In this document: piece by piece, positions 16,752 through 25,266 of the stretch | Position numbering within the stretch: position 1 is the first letter of the stretch | How the letters are laid out: the number at the start of each line of letters is the position of its first letter | From: Pseudomonas anatoliensis | GTDB lineage: Bacteria > Pseudomonadota > Gammaproteobacteria > Pseudomonadales > Pseudomonadaceae | Assembly: GCF_017976235.1 (NCBI RefSeq) | Contig: NZ_JACVHC010000004.1 | Coordinates: 106,602-170,601, forward strand | Direction: 5' to 3' | Length of the DNA stretch: 64,000 nucleotides | Notes under the pieces: model-generated | The model's database searches: none | What the model was told of the DNA's origin: nothing | Seen by the model: the letters and a program-made list of their open reading frames with translations, nothing else | Position numbers and translations under genes: made by a program

Positions 16752-19748
16752 ATGTCCACCCCTCAAATGCCCGACAACAGCACCCTGGTTCACAAGGAAC
16801 TCGACATCCCCGGCCGCACCGGCCCGGTGTCCCTGAGGCCGATGGTATGGGGAATTAACCGGGCCGCTGCGCTTGATAACTTTCCCCGCCAGGGCATGTT
16901 GTGTAGGGCCGGGCCGTGGAGTTTGATGGGGGTTGGCGACAAACTGACGATCATTATGGGCGGCGATCAGGTCCGGCAAGTCACCATCGACAAGGACGAG
17001 GTCGATAAAGAACTGCAGATGTTCGTGCCTTCGGCACGCCTCACCGAAGGGACGCACACCATTTCCTACACCGTCACCCGCCTCAACCAAGGCGCCGAGC
17101 CTTCGGAGGTGATGGACGTTCTGGTCAAACTCACCCGCCCCGGCGGCCATGACGAAACCGAAGGGCCGGGCCATTCGGAGCTGATCATGAGCATCCCGAA
17201 GGACATCATCCAAGGCGGCATTGACAAGGACAACGTCGCCGCCGGCGTGCCGATCACCATCGGCAACGATGACGGCTTGCCACCTTATCCGAACGCGGCA
17301 ACCGGTGATCAGATCCAAGTGTCCTGGGGTGGCGTCTTTGTGCTCAGCGAACGGCTGACCCATGAGCAGGCCGAGGGCAAAGACAAGATCATCGTTCACA
17401 TCAGCGAGAAAACCATTCTTGATGCCGAAGACTCCGATCAGACGGGTCTGGCGGTGGCCTTCGAGGTCTACGACCTCGTGGACAACCGCTCCTCGGACTG
17501 GAGCTTTGCGCAACGCGTGGTGGTCACCACCGACGCCACCCGATTGGTGGCGCCGTTGCTCGAGGAAACCGTGAACAACGTGCTGGACGTCGACAAGCTG
17601 GAAAACAGAAACGGCACCGCGCAGATCGTGGCCTTTGACCTCAACAAATTCAAAGAGGGCGACATCATCATATTGCGACTCAGGTGCACTCCGGTGGAGG
17701 GCGCCCCGATCGATATCGAGATAACGGGCGAGCCGTTGTTCAACTTGCCAAGCGTTCACGTAATGACGGTGCCAAACGCTTTACTGCGGCTAATGGCCCA
17801 GTCCCTGCTCGCGATGTCCTACCGGGTGAAAAAGGCCGATGGCGCCCCCGACCTGCGATCCAAGACCCGGTTCATCAGCGTCATCGGCGAGTTGCAGCGG
17901 CTCGCGGCGCCAGTTGCGCTGGATGCGGTGTCGGGTGCGCTCGATCCGGAGTTGGCAACGGTGCGCATCAAAATTCCGTTCGACGACTCCTTCGCCGAAG
18001 GTCAGGCGATCCAGCTGTACTGGCTCGGCACCCGTCCGGACTTGACCCCCTACCTGCCCGATCTGTTGCTGCGCTCAATCACCCAAGGCGACGTCACGGC
18101 CAAACAGCCGTTGTTTATGAACATCCGTGGCTCGGAGCACCTGCCCCCGATCACCGGCGGCAAGCTGGAGTTGTACTACCGGGTGCTCATCGACGACTCG
18201 GTGCTCGGCACGATGAACCGGGTCAACCAGACCCACGCCATCCGCGAATCGATCCACGCCGAGATCCTGCAAATCGGCGAGCCGCGCCTGGAGTTGCCAG
18301 AACCAAAAGTGGACGGCGTCGTCGACGGCGTCCTGCCCCCCGACACCAACGGCACCACCCTCACCGTGGAATACACGGACACGGCCATAGGCGACGTAGC
18401 GACCTACCAATGGTTCGGCACAAAAACCGGGGGGCACAGCGACTCGGTCACGCTGAGCTCATTCACCGCCGGCCGGCCGATTTCGTTCAACATCGACGCG
18501 AAATGGATCAAGGGCAATGAAGACGGGATGGTGTCGGCGTCTTACTCCATCAAACGGGCGGCGGGAGGGACGAGTTATTCCAATGCGCTGGAGTTTCATG
18601 TCGGCGTGGCGCTGGAGCTGGAAGCGCCCGACATCAAGGAAGCTATTGGAGACAGCCTGAACCCCATCGCGGCCAAGGACACGCTGACGGCGATCATCCC
18701 CCAGTACCCCGGCATGTTGGCCACCGACATGATCAGCGTGACGTGGACGGGGGCCGCCGGCACGCCCGCGGGCGGTTCACACACCACTCCTCCTGTGCAG
18801 GTCGGTACGGTGGGAGCGAAATCCATTGAACTGGACAACAAGGTGGTGGCTTACAACCTGGGCAAGGCAGTCACGGTGCACTACAACGTAATTCGCAATG
18901 GCAGCACATCGAAACCTTCGGCATCCTTTCTGCTCAACGTAGGAGCCCTGGCGGTCGGTCACCTGAAACAACCACGGCTGTTGCAGGCAGCGAACGGCGG
19001 TGAAGGACCTGAGTTGGTGATAGAGAATGTGACCGGCGGTGCCAGCGTCCGCGTCGATGCATGGCCTCACATAGCGCTGGGGCAGCCAGTATGGCTTTAT
19101 TTGCAAGGCACCAATACACAGGGAGCAGCTCATAACCACACACTACTGACCGGCGCGAGCAACCAGGTTCATGAAAGCTGGTTAACTGCTGGTTACCACA
19201 CGGTCACTGCGCCCTATAGTTATCTGAAAGAGTTGAAAGATGGCAGTGAACTCAAATTGGTTTTCAAGGCTGCACTGGATAAGAACAATGATGAAAAGAC
19301 GGCGATAAACTTCCCTCTCAGAGCTTATAACGTAAAGTTGAAAATCCCCTTGACGATTGATACTACTATTATGCGACTGGACGGAGTAAGGTTAAATACT
19401 CAAACTCCTGGCTCCTTACATAGAGGCGAACTTAATGGCGTGGACTTTCCAGGAAACACAGGAACACGCCAAGCTCAGGGAGGAACACCAGGATACCGTT
19501 ACAGCTCGACATTCCCGCTTATCGCTGAAGTGAACAGCCAGACCGGCAAAGTAACCGGCCTTAGAAATGGCAACGCAAATATTATCGTGACCGATCAAAA
19601 CAACGCGACAGCAACGTATTTAGTTGCCGTTTCGAATGTCTATCATCCTTGGGTAAGTGGGGGGGGGGCCAGCAAATCACTCCGACTACTTAGAAATACT
19701 GAAAGTACATCGCGCGCCATACGATCCGGAAATTTTAGCCGCACTTGA
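16752..19748 (+). CDS. Large Ig-like repeat protein, frame broken near the 3' end by a G10 tract
   Basis: A 998-residue product as read. No signal peptide or membrane segment. It is built from several ~100-residue beta-rich modules with recurring wording (DAVSGALDPELATVRIKIPF, IQLYWLGTRPD; VDGVLPPDTNGTTLTVEY, YQWFGTKTGG; LNPIAAKDTLTAIIPQY, ISVTWTGAAG). A bacterial Ig-like (Big_2 type) module is near the end (YRYSSTFPLIAEVNSQTGKV, GNANIIVTDQNNATATYLVA). At 19659-19668 a run of ten G shifts the frame, adding about 27 nonsense residues; with nine G the protein would continue to 19923 (1056 residues). Start ATG 16752 has GGAG 9 bp upstream. Transcribed divergently from flhA, with a lux-box-type palindrome upstream. 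The last ~700 bp are visibly AT-richer than the rest. The export route and role are unknown. Confidence 0.85.
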   Translation: MSTPQMPDNSTLVHKELDIPGRTGPVSLRPMVWGINRAAALDNFPRQGMLCRAGPWSLMGVGDKLTIIMGGDQVRQVTIDKDEVDKELQMFVPSARLTEGTHTISYTVTRLNQGAEPSEVMDVLVKLTRPGGHDETEGPGHSELIMSIPKDIIQGGIDKDNVAAGVPITIGNDDGLPPYPNAATGDQIQVSWGGVFVLSERLTHEQAEGKDKIIVHISEKTILDAEDSDQTGLAVAFEVYDLVDNRSSDWSFAQRVVVTTDATRLVAPLLEETVNNVLDVDKLENRNGTAQIVAFDLNKFKEGDIIILRLRCTPVEGAPIDIEITGEPLFNLPSVHVMTVPNALLRLMAQSLLAMSYRVKKADGAPDLRSKTRFISVIGELQRLAAPVALDAVSGALDPELATVRIKIPFDDSFAEGQAIQLYWLGTRPDLTPYLPDLLLRSITQGDVTAKQPLFMNIRGSEHLPPITGGKLELYYRVLIDDSVLGTMNRVNQTHAIRESIHAEILQIGEPRLELPEPKVDGVVDGVLPPDTNGTTLTVEYTDTAIGDVATYQWFGTKTGGHSDSVTLSSFTAGRPISFNIDAKWIKGNEDGMVSASYSIKRAAGGTSYSNALEFHVGVALELEAPDIKEAIGDSLNPIAAKDTLTAIIPQYPGMLATDMISVTWTGAAGTPAGGSHTTPPVQVGTVGAKSIELDNKVVAYNLGKAVTVHYNVIRNGSTSKPSASFLLNVGALAVGHLKQPRLLQAANGGEGPELVIENVTGGASVRVDAWPHIALGQPVWLYLQGTNTQGAAHNHTLLTGASNQVHESWLTAGYHTVTAPYSYLKELKDGSELKLVFKAALDKNNDEKTAINFPLRAYNVKLKIPLTIDTTIMRLDGVRLNTQTPGSLHRGELNGVDFPGNTGTRQAQGGTPGYRYSSTFPLIAEVNSQTGKVTGLRNGNANIIVTDQNNATATYLVAVSNVYHPWVSGGGASKSLRLLRNTESTSRAIRSGNFSRT
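19659..19668 (+). repeat. G10 homopolymer tract at the frame break
   Basis: Ten consecutive G, after GTAAGT. Upstream frame gives VSGGG-ASKS; removing one G gives VSGGG-PANHSDYLEIL, which stays open for 255 more bases with sensible protein composition. Typical of a slippage-prone contingency tract, or of a sequencing error. Confidence 0.9.
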
Positions 19749-19923
19749 ACTCTGCTGGAAAAAGCCGTTTTTCGAATTTGCGAAAGGGAGTGATTACACA
19801 GTTTGGTGCCAGCGAGAAGTAATTGGTGGATTGACGCTAGTGTACAACAATATTAGTAAAACCTTCACTGGCCGAAGCCCATATTCAAGTGTTCAAGGGG
19901 TAATATTTTTTGAGTTGAGCTAG
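19669..19923 (+). other. Out-of-frame C-terminal piece of the Ig-like protein
   Basis: In the frame offset by +1 from the upstream gene, 84 codons encode a compact domain (VHRAPYDPEILAALELCW, SDYTVWCQREVIGGLTLVYN) ending in the stop at 19921-19923. It has no ribosome binding site of its own and joins exactly at the G tract, so it is read as the true C-terminus of the preceding gene. Confidence 0.8.
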
Positions 19924-20023
19924 CAAATTTACGAGCATTAATGGATGTGCTCGGGCTGACGTTAGAGCTGACGAGTGAAACGAGCCTGCATCTTCTGAGG
20001 CTGTATTTGACGGGCAAGATGAA

Positions 20024-20052
20024 AAAATCGCAGCTTTCGGCAGCCCCTACAG
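20024..20052. repeat. Single REP arm
   Basis: One arm of the GTAGGAGCTGC-type REP (AAAATCGCAGCTTTCGGCAG then CCCCTACAG) with slight divergence and no inverted partner nearby. Confidence 0.65.
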
Positions 20053-20073
20053 GAGAATATTTGTCTTCAAATA

Positions 20074-20113
20074 AAAAACCCCGCCGCCCCTTTGATCGGG
20101 ACGGCGGGTTTTG
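20074..20113. terminator. Bidirectional hairpin terminator after the Ig-like gene
   Basis: GC-rich stem (CCCGCCG / CGGCGGG, plus flanking pairs) with A-run on the left and T-run on the right, 150 bp beyond the restored stop of the Ig-like gene. Very similar in sequence to the terminator at 21292-21333. Confidence 0.8.
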
Positions 20114-20615
20114 TCGTTTCAGCACGCCATCAAACCGTATCCACCTTCAACGAATTATCATTCGACGTGCAGCTGATGATCGTCGCTGTATCGTGCCCGC
20201 TCGCAATCATTCCGCCAGTGGCTGGCGAAGTTGACGCCAGCCGACTCCAGACGAGCCGGCCATCCGCATGCTCCGATGCTGCCGCCGGTGATTCTGGAGC
20301 GAAGGGGCTTGCCCTACGAGATCGTCTTCGTCTGAGACGTTCCCGCCATTCATCGCATGCAGCTGGTGGCAGTCTGTTGCTTCTAAACGAGGACGTTTAA
20401 AAGACACTTGCAGACACGGGTTCCAGGCTACGAAGTCTTGCGCCTTTGCCTACAGCTACGCCAGAATCCGCCGGCTTGTGCGCCTTGGGCCGGATCTCTA
20501 TCGTGGATCGGTCGCTGACGAATCAGCGATCGGGTTTAGCGACTCGAACTCAAGTCAAAGGTGCATCAGCGTTCCAGACTTCGTTGCGGATCTGTATTTT
20601 CGCGATTTCGTCATG

Positions 20616-20690
20616 GTGGCTGTATGCGGGAGACCTTCGGGTCTGCCGGGTGCCTTTGACCGGTTCGCTAACCTGCGTACAGCCGCCACC
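20616..20690 (+). promoter_or_regulatory. Structured 5' leader RNA of the DUF6124 gene
   Basis: An outer stem pairs 20618-20627 (GGCTGTATGC) with 20675-20684 (GCGTACAGCC). Inside it, 20627-20635 pairs with 20640-20648 around a TTCG tetraloop (AGACC-TTCG-GGTCT core, one G-G mismatch). The element ends about 50 bp before ATG 20741. Similar leaders with the words GGGAGACCTTCGGGTCTGCC precede several small Pseudomonas genes as far as I recall. Function unknown. Confidence 0.6.
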
Positions 20691-20740
20691 CTCCTGTTTA
20701 GCGACAGGATTTGGCGGCTCCACCTCAAAGGAGCTTCACC

Positions 20741-21100
20741 ATGATCAAACCAACACCCAACCCGCCCGAAACCGACCCCACCTCCCCCTACGAATCCCTC
20801 GATTCCAAAAAACTCAACGAAGCCGCCGACCGCGCCCTCGATCACTATCTCTGCCCACCCGGCTCCACCCCACCGCCACGCCAAACCCGCAGGATGTACG
20901 CCGTTACCGCAGACTTCAAAAACGAGGAACTGCTGGTCGACGCCTGCGAAACACTCGCCTCAGCCAAAACCATCGCCACTGACTTCGCCCGCCTCTTGCC
21001 AGCGTCGCAGCGCAGGACGCTGTTGGGGATCGCGCAATTGATCATGCTCGGCGAGCTGGCGGTGAATCGCGTGCTGGATAATCTGGAGTTGCCAAACTAA
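20741..21100 (+). CDS. DUF6124 family protein
   Basis: 119 residues from MIKPTPNPPETDP; ATG 20741 has AAAGGAG 8 bp upstream. The N-terminus is Pro-rich (SPYESLDSKKLNEAADRALD, then HYLCPPGSTPP), followed by a helical core (LLVDACETLASAKTIATDFA) and a leucine-rich end. Pattern matches the small DUF6124 proteins common in Pseudomonas, function unknown. It lies in the cargo interval between flhA and flhB, on the opposite strand to both, with a structured leader before it and a REP and terminator after it. Confidence 0.85.
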   Translation: MIKPTPNPPETDPTSPYESLDSKKLNEAADRALDHYLCPPGSTPPPRQTRRMYAVTADFKNEELLVDACETLASAKTIATDFARLLPASQRRTLLGIAQLIMLGELAVNRVLDNLELPN

Positions 21101-21117
21101 TCCCCACGCAGATCCCA

Positions 21118-21251
21118 TGTGGCGAGGGGATTTATCCCCGTTCGGCTGCGCAGCAGTCGTAAAACCTCAAACTTCGGTACATCAGGAATACCGCACGCTC
21201 AGTTTTTTGGGGCTGCTGCGCAGCCCAACGGGGATAAATCCCCTCGCCACA
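21118..21251. repeat. REP inverted repeat (TGTGGCGAGGGG type)
   Basis: Arms 21118-21156 and 21213-21251 (TGTGGCGAGGGGATTTATCC ... and its complement) around a 56-bp spacer. A second REP type, different from the one at 1947 and 3944. Confidence 0.9.
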
Positions 21252-21291
21252 ATGACCTCTGTGAATGTTGGATTGGCATTTGGCCTGACAT

Positions 21292-21333
21292 AAAAAAACC
21301 GCCGTCCCGTTCAATCGGGACGGCGGTTTTTTT
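21292..21333. terminator. Bidirectional terminator between the DUF6124 gene and flhB
   Basis: A7, then CCGCCGTCCCG paired with CGGGACGGCGG, then T7: works on both strands and lies just beyond the flhB stop. Ends the fliL-flhB operon. Confidence 0.9.
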
Positions 21334-21350
21334 GTTTCATCACGGTAATG

Positions 21351-22490
21351 TCAGGAATCGCGCCGCAGATCCGGAGGAATCGGCAAATCATCCTTGAGCG
21401 GATCCGGGCGCTTGCCCTTGCCCGCGCGGTATTGGCGGATCTGGTAGACGTAGGCCAATACCTGGGCAACGGCCAGATACAGCCCGCCAGGGATTTCCTG
21501 ATCGAGTTCGGTGGAGTAGTAGATCGACCGCGCCAGCCCCGGCGATTCAAGCAGCATGACGTTGTTGGCCACGGCGATTTCGCGGATCTTCAGCGCCAGG
21601 AAGTCGCTGCCCTTGGCGATCAGCATCGGCGCCCCGCCCTTCTCCGAATCGTATTTCAGCGCCACGGCGTAGTGGGTCGGGTTGGTGATGACTACGTCGG
21701 CGTCGGGAATTGCCGCCATCATGCGCCGCTGGGACATCTCGCGCTGAGTCTGGCGGATGCGCTGTTTGACTTCAGGCCGACCTTCCTGATCCTTGTGTTC
21801 GTCGCGCACTTCCTGCTTGGTCATCTTGAGCTTTTTCATGCTCTCCCAGATCTGCACCGGGACATCGACCGCAGCGATGATGATCAGACCGCAGGCGAGC
21901 CACAGCGTGCTCCAGCCGACCAGTACCACACTGTGAATGATCGCCAGCTCGAGCGGCTCATGGGCAATACGCAGCAAGTCATCTACGTCCGCAGCCAACA
22001 CCATCAGGGCCACGGACAGGGTGATCGAAAACTTGGCCAGCGCCTTGAGCAGTTCGATGATGGCTTTCATCGAGAACATCCGCTTCAGGCCCGCCGCCGG
22101 GTTCATCCGGCTGAACTTGGGCGCCATGGAGCCAGCCGCGAATAGCCAGCCTCCGAGGGAAATCGGTCCGATCAGTGCGGCCAACAGCAGAGTGATCATG
22201 ATCGGCTGAATCGCCACCAAGGCGATTTTCCCTGACTGCAAGAGAAACGCCCCCATGGAGCCCTGGTCCATGATCACTTCGCGTGACAGCGTGAAGTTCA
22301 GACGCATCAGGTCCATCAGGTCTTCGGCAAGCATGCCGCCGAACACCAACAGCGCGCCGGAACCGGCCATCATTACAGCGAGGGTGTTGAGCTCTTTCGA
22401 GCGGGCAATCTCGCCCTTCTCACGGGAATCCTTTTTACGTTTCTCCGTGGGGTCTTCTGTTTTGTCCTGACCGCTTTCGCTCTCTGCCAT
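21351..22490 (-). CDS. flhB: Flagellar export gate protein FlhB
   Basis: 379 residues. Charged N-terminus, four membrane helices (about 33-55, 88-120, 145-170, 185-212), then a cytoplasmic domain with the self-cleavage motif NPTH at residues 270-273 (VVITNPTHYAVALKYD). It switches export specificity from rod/hook to filament together with FliK. Last gene of the fliLMNOPQR-flhB operon; 3 bp from fliR. Confidence 0.97.
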   Translation of the reverse strand: MAESESGQDKTEDPTEKRKKDSREKGEIARSKELNTLAVMMAGSGALLVFGGMLAEDLMDLMRLNFTLSREVIMDQGSMGAFLLQSGKIALVAIQPIMITLLLAALIGPISLGGWLFAAGSMAPKFSRMNPAAGLKRMFSMKAIIELLKALAKFSITLSVALMVLAADVDDLLRIAHEPLELAIIHSVVLVGWSTLWLACGLIIIAAVDVPVQIWESMKKLKMTKQEVRDEHKDQEGRPEVKQRIRQTQREMSQRRMMAAIPDADVVITNPTHYAVALKYDSEKGGAPMLIAKGSDFLALKIREIAVANNVMLLESPGLARSIYYSTELDQEIPGGLYLAVAQVLAYVYQIRQYRAGKGKRPDPLKDDLPIPPDLRRDS

Positions 22491-22493
22491 GAC

Positions 22494-23279
22494 TCAGCGC
22501 GCCCGTGCCAGTTCGCGTAGCAACTGCAAGGCCTCGGTGGCCAGCGGCTGATACTGATTGAGAATGTCTGCCAGCCCGACCCAGACGATGAACAGCCCGA
22601 GCACCAGCGTCAGCGGAAAACCGATGGAAAAAATGTTCAGTTGCGGCGCGGCGCGGGTCATTACGCCAAAGGCGATGTTAACCACCAGCAACGCGGTCAC
22701 TGCCGGCAGCACCAGCAGCAACGCCGCCCCCAGGACCCAGCCGAGTTTGCCGGCGAGCTCCCAATAATGCGCGGTCATCAGCCCACTGCCGACCGGCAGC
22801 GTGGTGAAGCTCTCGGTGAGGACTTCAAATACCACCAGATGGCCGTTCATCGACAGGAACAACAACGTCACGAGCATGGTGAAAAACTGCCCGATCACTG
22901 CCACCGAAACGCCGTTGGCCGGGTCGACCATCGAGGCGAAGCCCATGCCCATCTGGATCGCGACAATCTGCCCGGCCACGGCAAACGCCTGGAAAAACAG
23001 TTGCAGGGAAAACCCGAGCACCGCGCCGACCAGAATCTGCTCGGCAATCAGCAGCAAGCCACTGAGATCGAGCGGACTCACCGCCGGCATCGGCGGCAGG
23101 CCAGGGACTATCACCACGGTGATTGCCACGGCGAAATACAGGCGCACGCGCCGCGGGATGAGGGTCGTGCCGAATACCGGCATGACCATCAGCATCGAGG
23201 CCACGCGAAACAGCGGCAACATGAACGTCGCCACCCAGGAACTGATCTGGGTGTCGGTCAGCTGAAGCAGCGATTGCAT
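22494..23279 (-). CDS. fliR: Flagellar export gate protein FliR
   Basis: 261 residues, about six membrane helices, e.g. TFMLPLFRVASMLMVMPVFG and the LQLFFQAFAVAGQIVAIQMG segment with GMGFASMVDP. Part of the FliPQR gate. It lies 3 bp after fliQ; length is usual. Confidence 0.96.
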   Translation of the reverse strand: MQSLLQLTDTQISSWVATFMLPLFRVASMLMVMPVFGTTLIPRRVRLYFAVAITVVIVPGLPPMPAVSPLDLSGLLLIAEQILVGAVLGFSLQLFFQAFAVAGQIVAIQMGMGFASMVDPANGVSVAVIGQFFTMLVTLLFLSMNGHLVVFEVLTESFTTLPVGSGLMTAHYWELAGKLGWVLGAALLLVLPAVTALLVVNIAFGVMTRAAPQLNIFSIGFPLTLVLGLFIVWVGLADILNQYQPLATEALQLLRELARAR

Positions 23280-23282
23280 GGC

Positions 23283-23552
23283 TTAGCCGATGACCATCGG
23301 GATGTTTTTGTACAACTCGATGATGTATTCCATGAACGTCTGCACGATCCACGGACCGCCGACAATCAGGGTCACCAGCATCACCAGCAGACGCGGCAGG
23401 AAGCTCAAAGTCTGTTCGTTGATCTGCGTGGCTGCCTGAAACATCGCCACCAGCAAGCCCACCAACAGGCTCGGCACCACCAGAATCGCGACCATCAGTG
23501 TGGTCAGCCACAGCGCCTCACGAAAGATATCGACCGCGACTTCCGGCGTCAT
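23283..23552 (-). CDS. fliQ: Flagellar export gate protein FliQ
   Basis: 89 residues, two membrane hairpin helices ([20 protein letters not shown] and [20 protein letters not shown]). Start overlaps the fliP stop by 4 bp. Complete by family length. Confidence 0.96.
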   Translation of the reverse strand: MTPEVAVDIFREALWLTTLMVAILVVPSLLVGLLVAMFQAATQINEQTLSFLPRLLVMLVTLIVGGPWIVQTFMEYIIELYKNIPMVIG

Positions 23553-24307
23553 GGCGAGACACCTCCGAAACTGCTGGCCAGGGTGCCGATAATCAGCGCC
23601 CAGCCATCCACCAGCACGAACAGCATGATCTTGAACGGCAGCGAGATGATCAGCGGCGAGAGCATCATCATACCCATCGCCATCAGCACACTGGCCACGA
23701 CGAGGTCGATGATCAGGAAGGGAATGAAGATCATGAAGCCGATCTGGAAAGCCGTTTTCAGCTCGGACGTGACGAACGCCGGCACCAGAATTGTCAGCGG
23801 CGCTTGATCCGGGGTCGCGATGTCGGTGCGTTTGGACAGACGCATGAACAACTCAAGATCGCTGGTGCGCGTCTGCGCGAGCATGAAGTCCTTAATCGGC
23901 ACCTGAGCCTTTTCCACCGCTTGTTGCGCGGTGAGAGTTTCCGCCAGATACGGCTGCAGCGCATCCTTGTTCACCCGGTCGAACACCGGCGCCATGATGA
24001 ACATCGTCAGGAACAGCGCCATGCCGGTGAGGATCTGGTTCGACGGCGTCTGCTGCAAGCCGAGGGCCTGACGCAGGATCGAGAAGACGATGATGATCCG
24101 CGTGAAACTGGTCATCAGGATGACCGCCGCCGGAATAAAACTCAGCGCGGTCATGATCAGCAGGATCTGCAGACTGACCGAATATTCCTGCGCGCCGTCG
24201 GCGTTGGTGCCCAGCGTGATCGCCGGGATCGACAACGGATCGGCGGCGAACGCCAGCGGCGCGGCCAGCATCAGGGCCAGCGTCAAGACGATGCGTAGCG
24301 CACCCAT
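23549..24307 (-). CDS. fliP: Flagellar export gate protein FliP
   Basis: 252 residues with a cleavable signal peptide (about 1-22, ending PLAFAADP), then membrane helices and the signature stretches [20 protein letters not shown] and [20 protein letters not shown]. Overlaps fliO by one base and fliQ by 4 bp. Confidence 0.97.
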   Translation of the reverse strand: MGALRIVLTLALMLAAPLAFAADPLSIPAITLGTNADGAQEYSVSLQILLIMTALSFIPAAVILMTSFTRIIIVFSILRQALGLQQTPSNQILTGMALFLTMFIMAPVFDRVNKDALQPYLAETLTAQQAVEKAQVPIKDFMLAQTRTSDLELFMRLSKRTDIATPDQAPLTILVPAFVTSELKTAFQIGFMIFIPFLIIDLVVASVLMAMGMMMLSPLIISLPFKIMLFVLVDGWALIIGTLASSFGGVSP

Positions 24308-24762
24308 TACTTCTTATCCTTCTGATCCTTGCCGAGAATTCTCAGCAGATGCTGGGCGAATTCCGGCGTCGCTTTCTCGCTGGTGCCTGGCACCTCGACC
24401 GGCTCTTTGAGCACGTGCAGCGCGGTGATGGTGCCGGGGCTCAAGCCAAGCAGAATCTGCTCGTTGCCGACCTGCACCAGCATCAGACGGTCACGCGGGC
24501 CGAGCGCGCGCGAGCCGATCAGCTCGATCACCTGCCCTTTGCCCGCCGGCCCCGCCTGCTGCACCCGACGCAACAGCCAGGCGAGGAAGAAGATCAACCC
24601 CAACACCAGCAGCAGGCCGAACACCAACTGCGTCAATTGCCCGGCCACGCCACTGTTGACCATCGGCGCGGTAGCAGCGGCAGGCGCAGCGTTGCCGGTA
24701 ACCGGTTCGGCGGCCAACACGCACAGGGGCAAAGCCAGCAGAGCCCAGAGAAACCTTTTCAC
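24307..24762 (-). CDS. fliO: Flagellar biosynthetic protein FliO
   Basis: 151 residues. N-terminal hydrophobic signal (about 1-20), a membrane helix (about 48-66, [19 protein letters not shown]) and a cytoplasmic domain ([20 protein letters not shown]). FliO helps assemble the FliP ring. It directly follows fliN. Confidence 0.93.
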   Translation of the reverse strand: MKRFLWALLALPLCVLAAEPVTGNAAPAAATAPMVNSGVAGQLTQLVFGLLLVLGLIFFLAWLLRRVQQAGPAGKGQVIELIGSRALGPRDRLMLVQVGNEQILLGLSPGTITALHVLKEPVEVPGTSEKATPEFAQHLLRILGKDQKDKK

Positions 24763-25212
24763 TCAGCGCAGCTTCTTGATGCGTTCGCTTGGGCTGATCA
24801 CGTCGGTCAGGCGGATGCCGAACTTCTCGTTGACCACCACTACTTCGCCGTGGGCGATCAGCGTGCCGTTGACCAGCACGTCCAGCGGCTCACCGGCCAG
24901 GCGATCAAGCTCGATCACCGAACCCTGGTTGAGTTGCAGCAGGTTGCGGATGTTGATGTCGGTGCTGCCGACTTCCATCGAGATGGACACCGGGATGTCG
25001 AGGATCACGTCCAGGTTCGGGCCGTCCAGCGTCACCGGGTCGTTGTTCTTCGGCACGCTGCCGAACTCTTCCATCGGCAGACGCGAGCCGCTGGATGCGT
25101 CGGCCGCCAGCAGTGCGTCAATTTCGGATTGACCGTCACCGGTTTCTTCCAGGGCAGCAGCCCATTCGTCTGCCAGTGCCTGATCGTCCTGGGCGTTCAT
25201 ATCGTCGTTCAT
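24763..25212 (-). CDS. fliN: Flagellar switch protein FliN
   Basis: 149 residues from MNDDMNAQ. Acidic, flexible N-terminus, then the SpoA/FliN domain (LDVILDIPVSISMEVGSTDI, VNGTLIAHGEVVVVNEKFGI). Forms the C-ring base with FliM. A 51-bp gap from fliM. Confidence 0.96.
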   Translation of the reverse strand: MNDDMNAQDDQALADEWAAALEETGDGQSEIDALLAADASSGSRLPMEEFGSVPKNNDPVTLDGPNLDVILDIPVSISMEVGSTDINIRNLLQLNQGSVIELDRLAGEPLDVLVNGTLIAHGEVVVVNEKFGIRLTDVISPSERIKKLR

Positions 25213-25266
25213 CATTTGTCCTCGGCGGGCAAAAATTCAGCTAAATGTGGGGGTGAAAGCGCCGCT

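Larger units (their letters stand above)
19924..20740. other. Gene-poor interval of about 0.8 kb
   Basis: Contains a single REP arm (20024-20052), a terminator (20074-20113), and a minus-strand stretch (about 20400 down to 20120) with no convincing intact gene. One frame there ends plausibly, ...GGMIASGHDTATIISC followed by TSNDNSLKVDTV and stop, and could be a decayed coding end. Open frames on the plus strand run through the leader RNA at 20616-20690 and are not credible. Confidence 0.6.

Noticed and set aside
16731..17759. Open frame of 342 codons on the minus strand
   Set aside because: Antisense to the Ig-like gene, which has a ribosome binding site and repeat structure.
20207..20407. 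66-codon open frame on the minus strand
   Set aside because: GTG start, no ribosome binding site, and another frame looks more protein-like at its end; treated as decayed or non-coding.
20478..20744. 88-codon open frame on the plus strand before the DUF6124 gene
   Set aside because: Runs through the structured leader and the ribosome binding site of the next gene; no ribosome binding site of its own.
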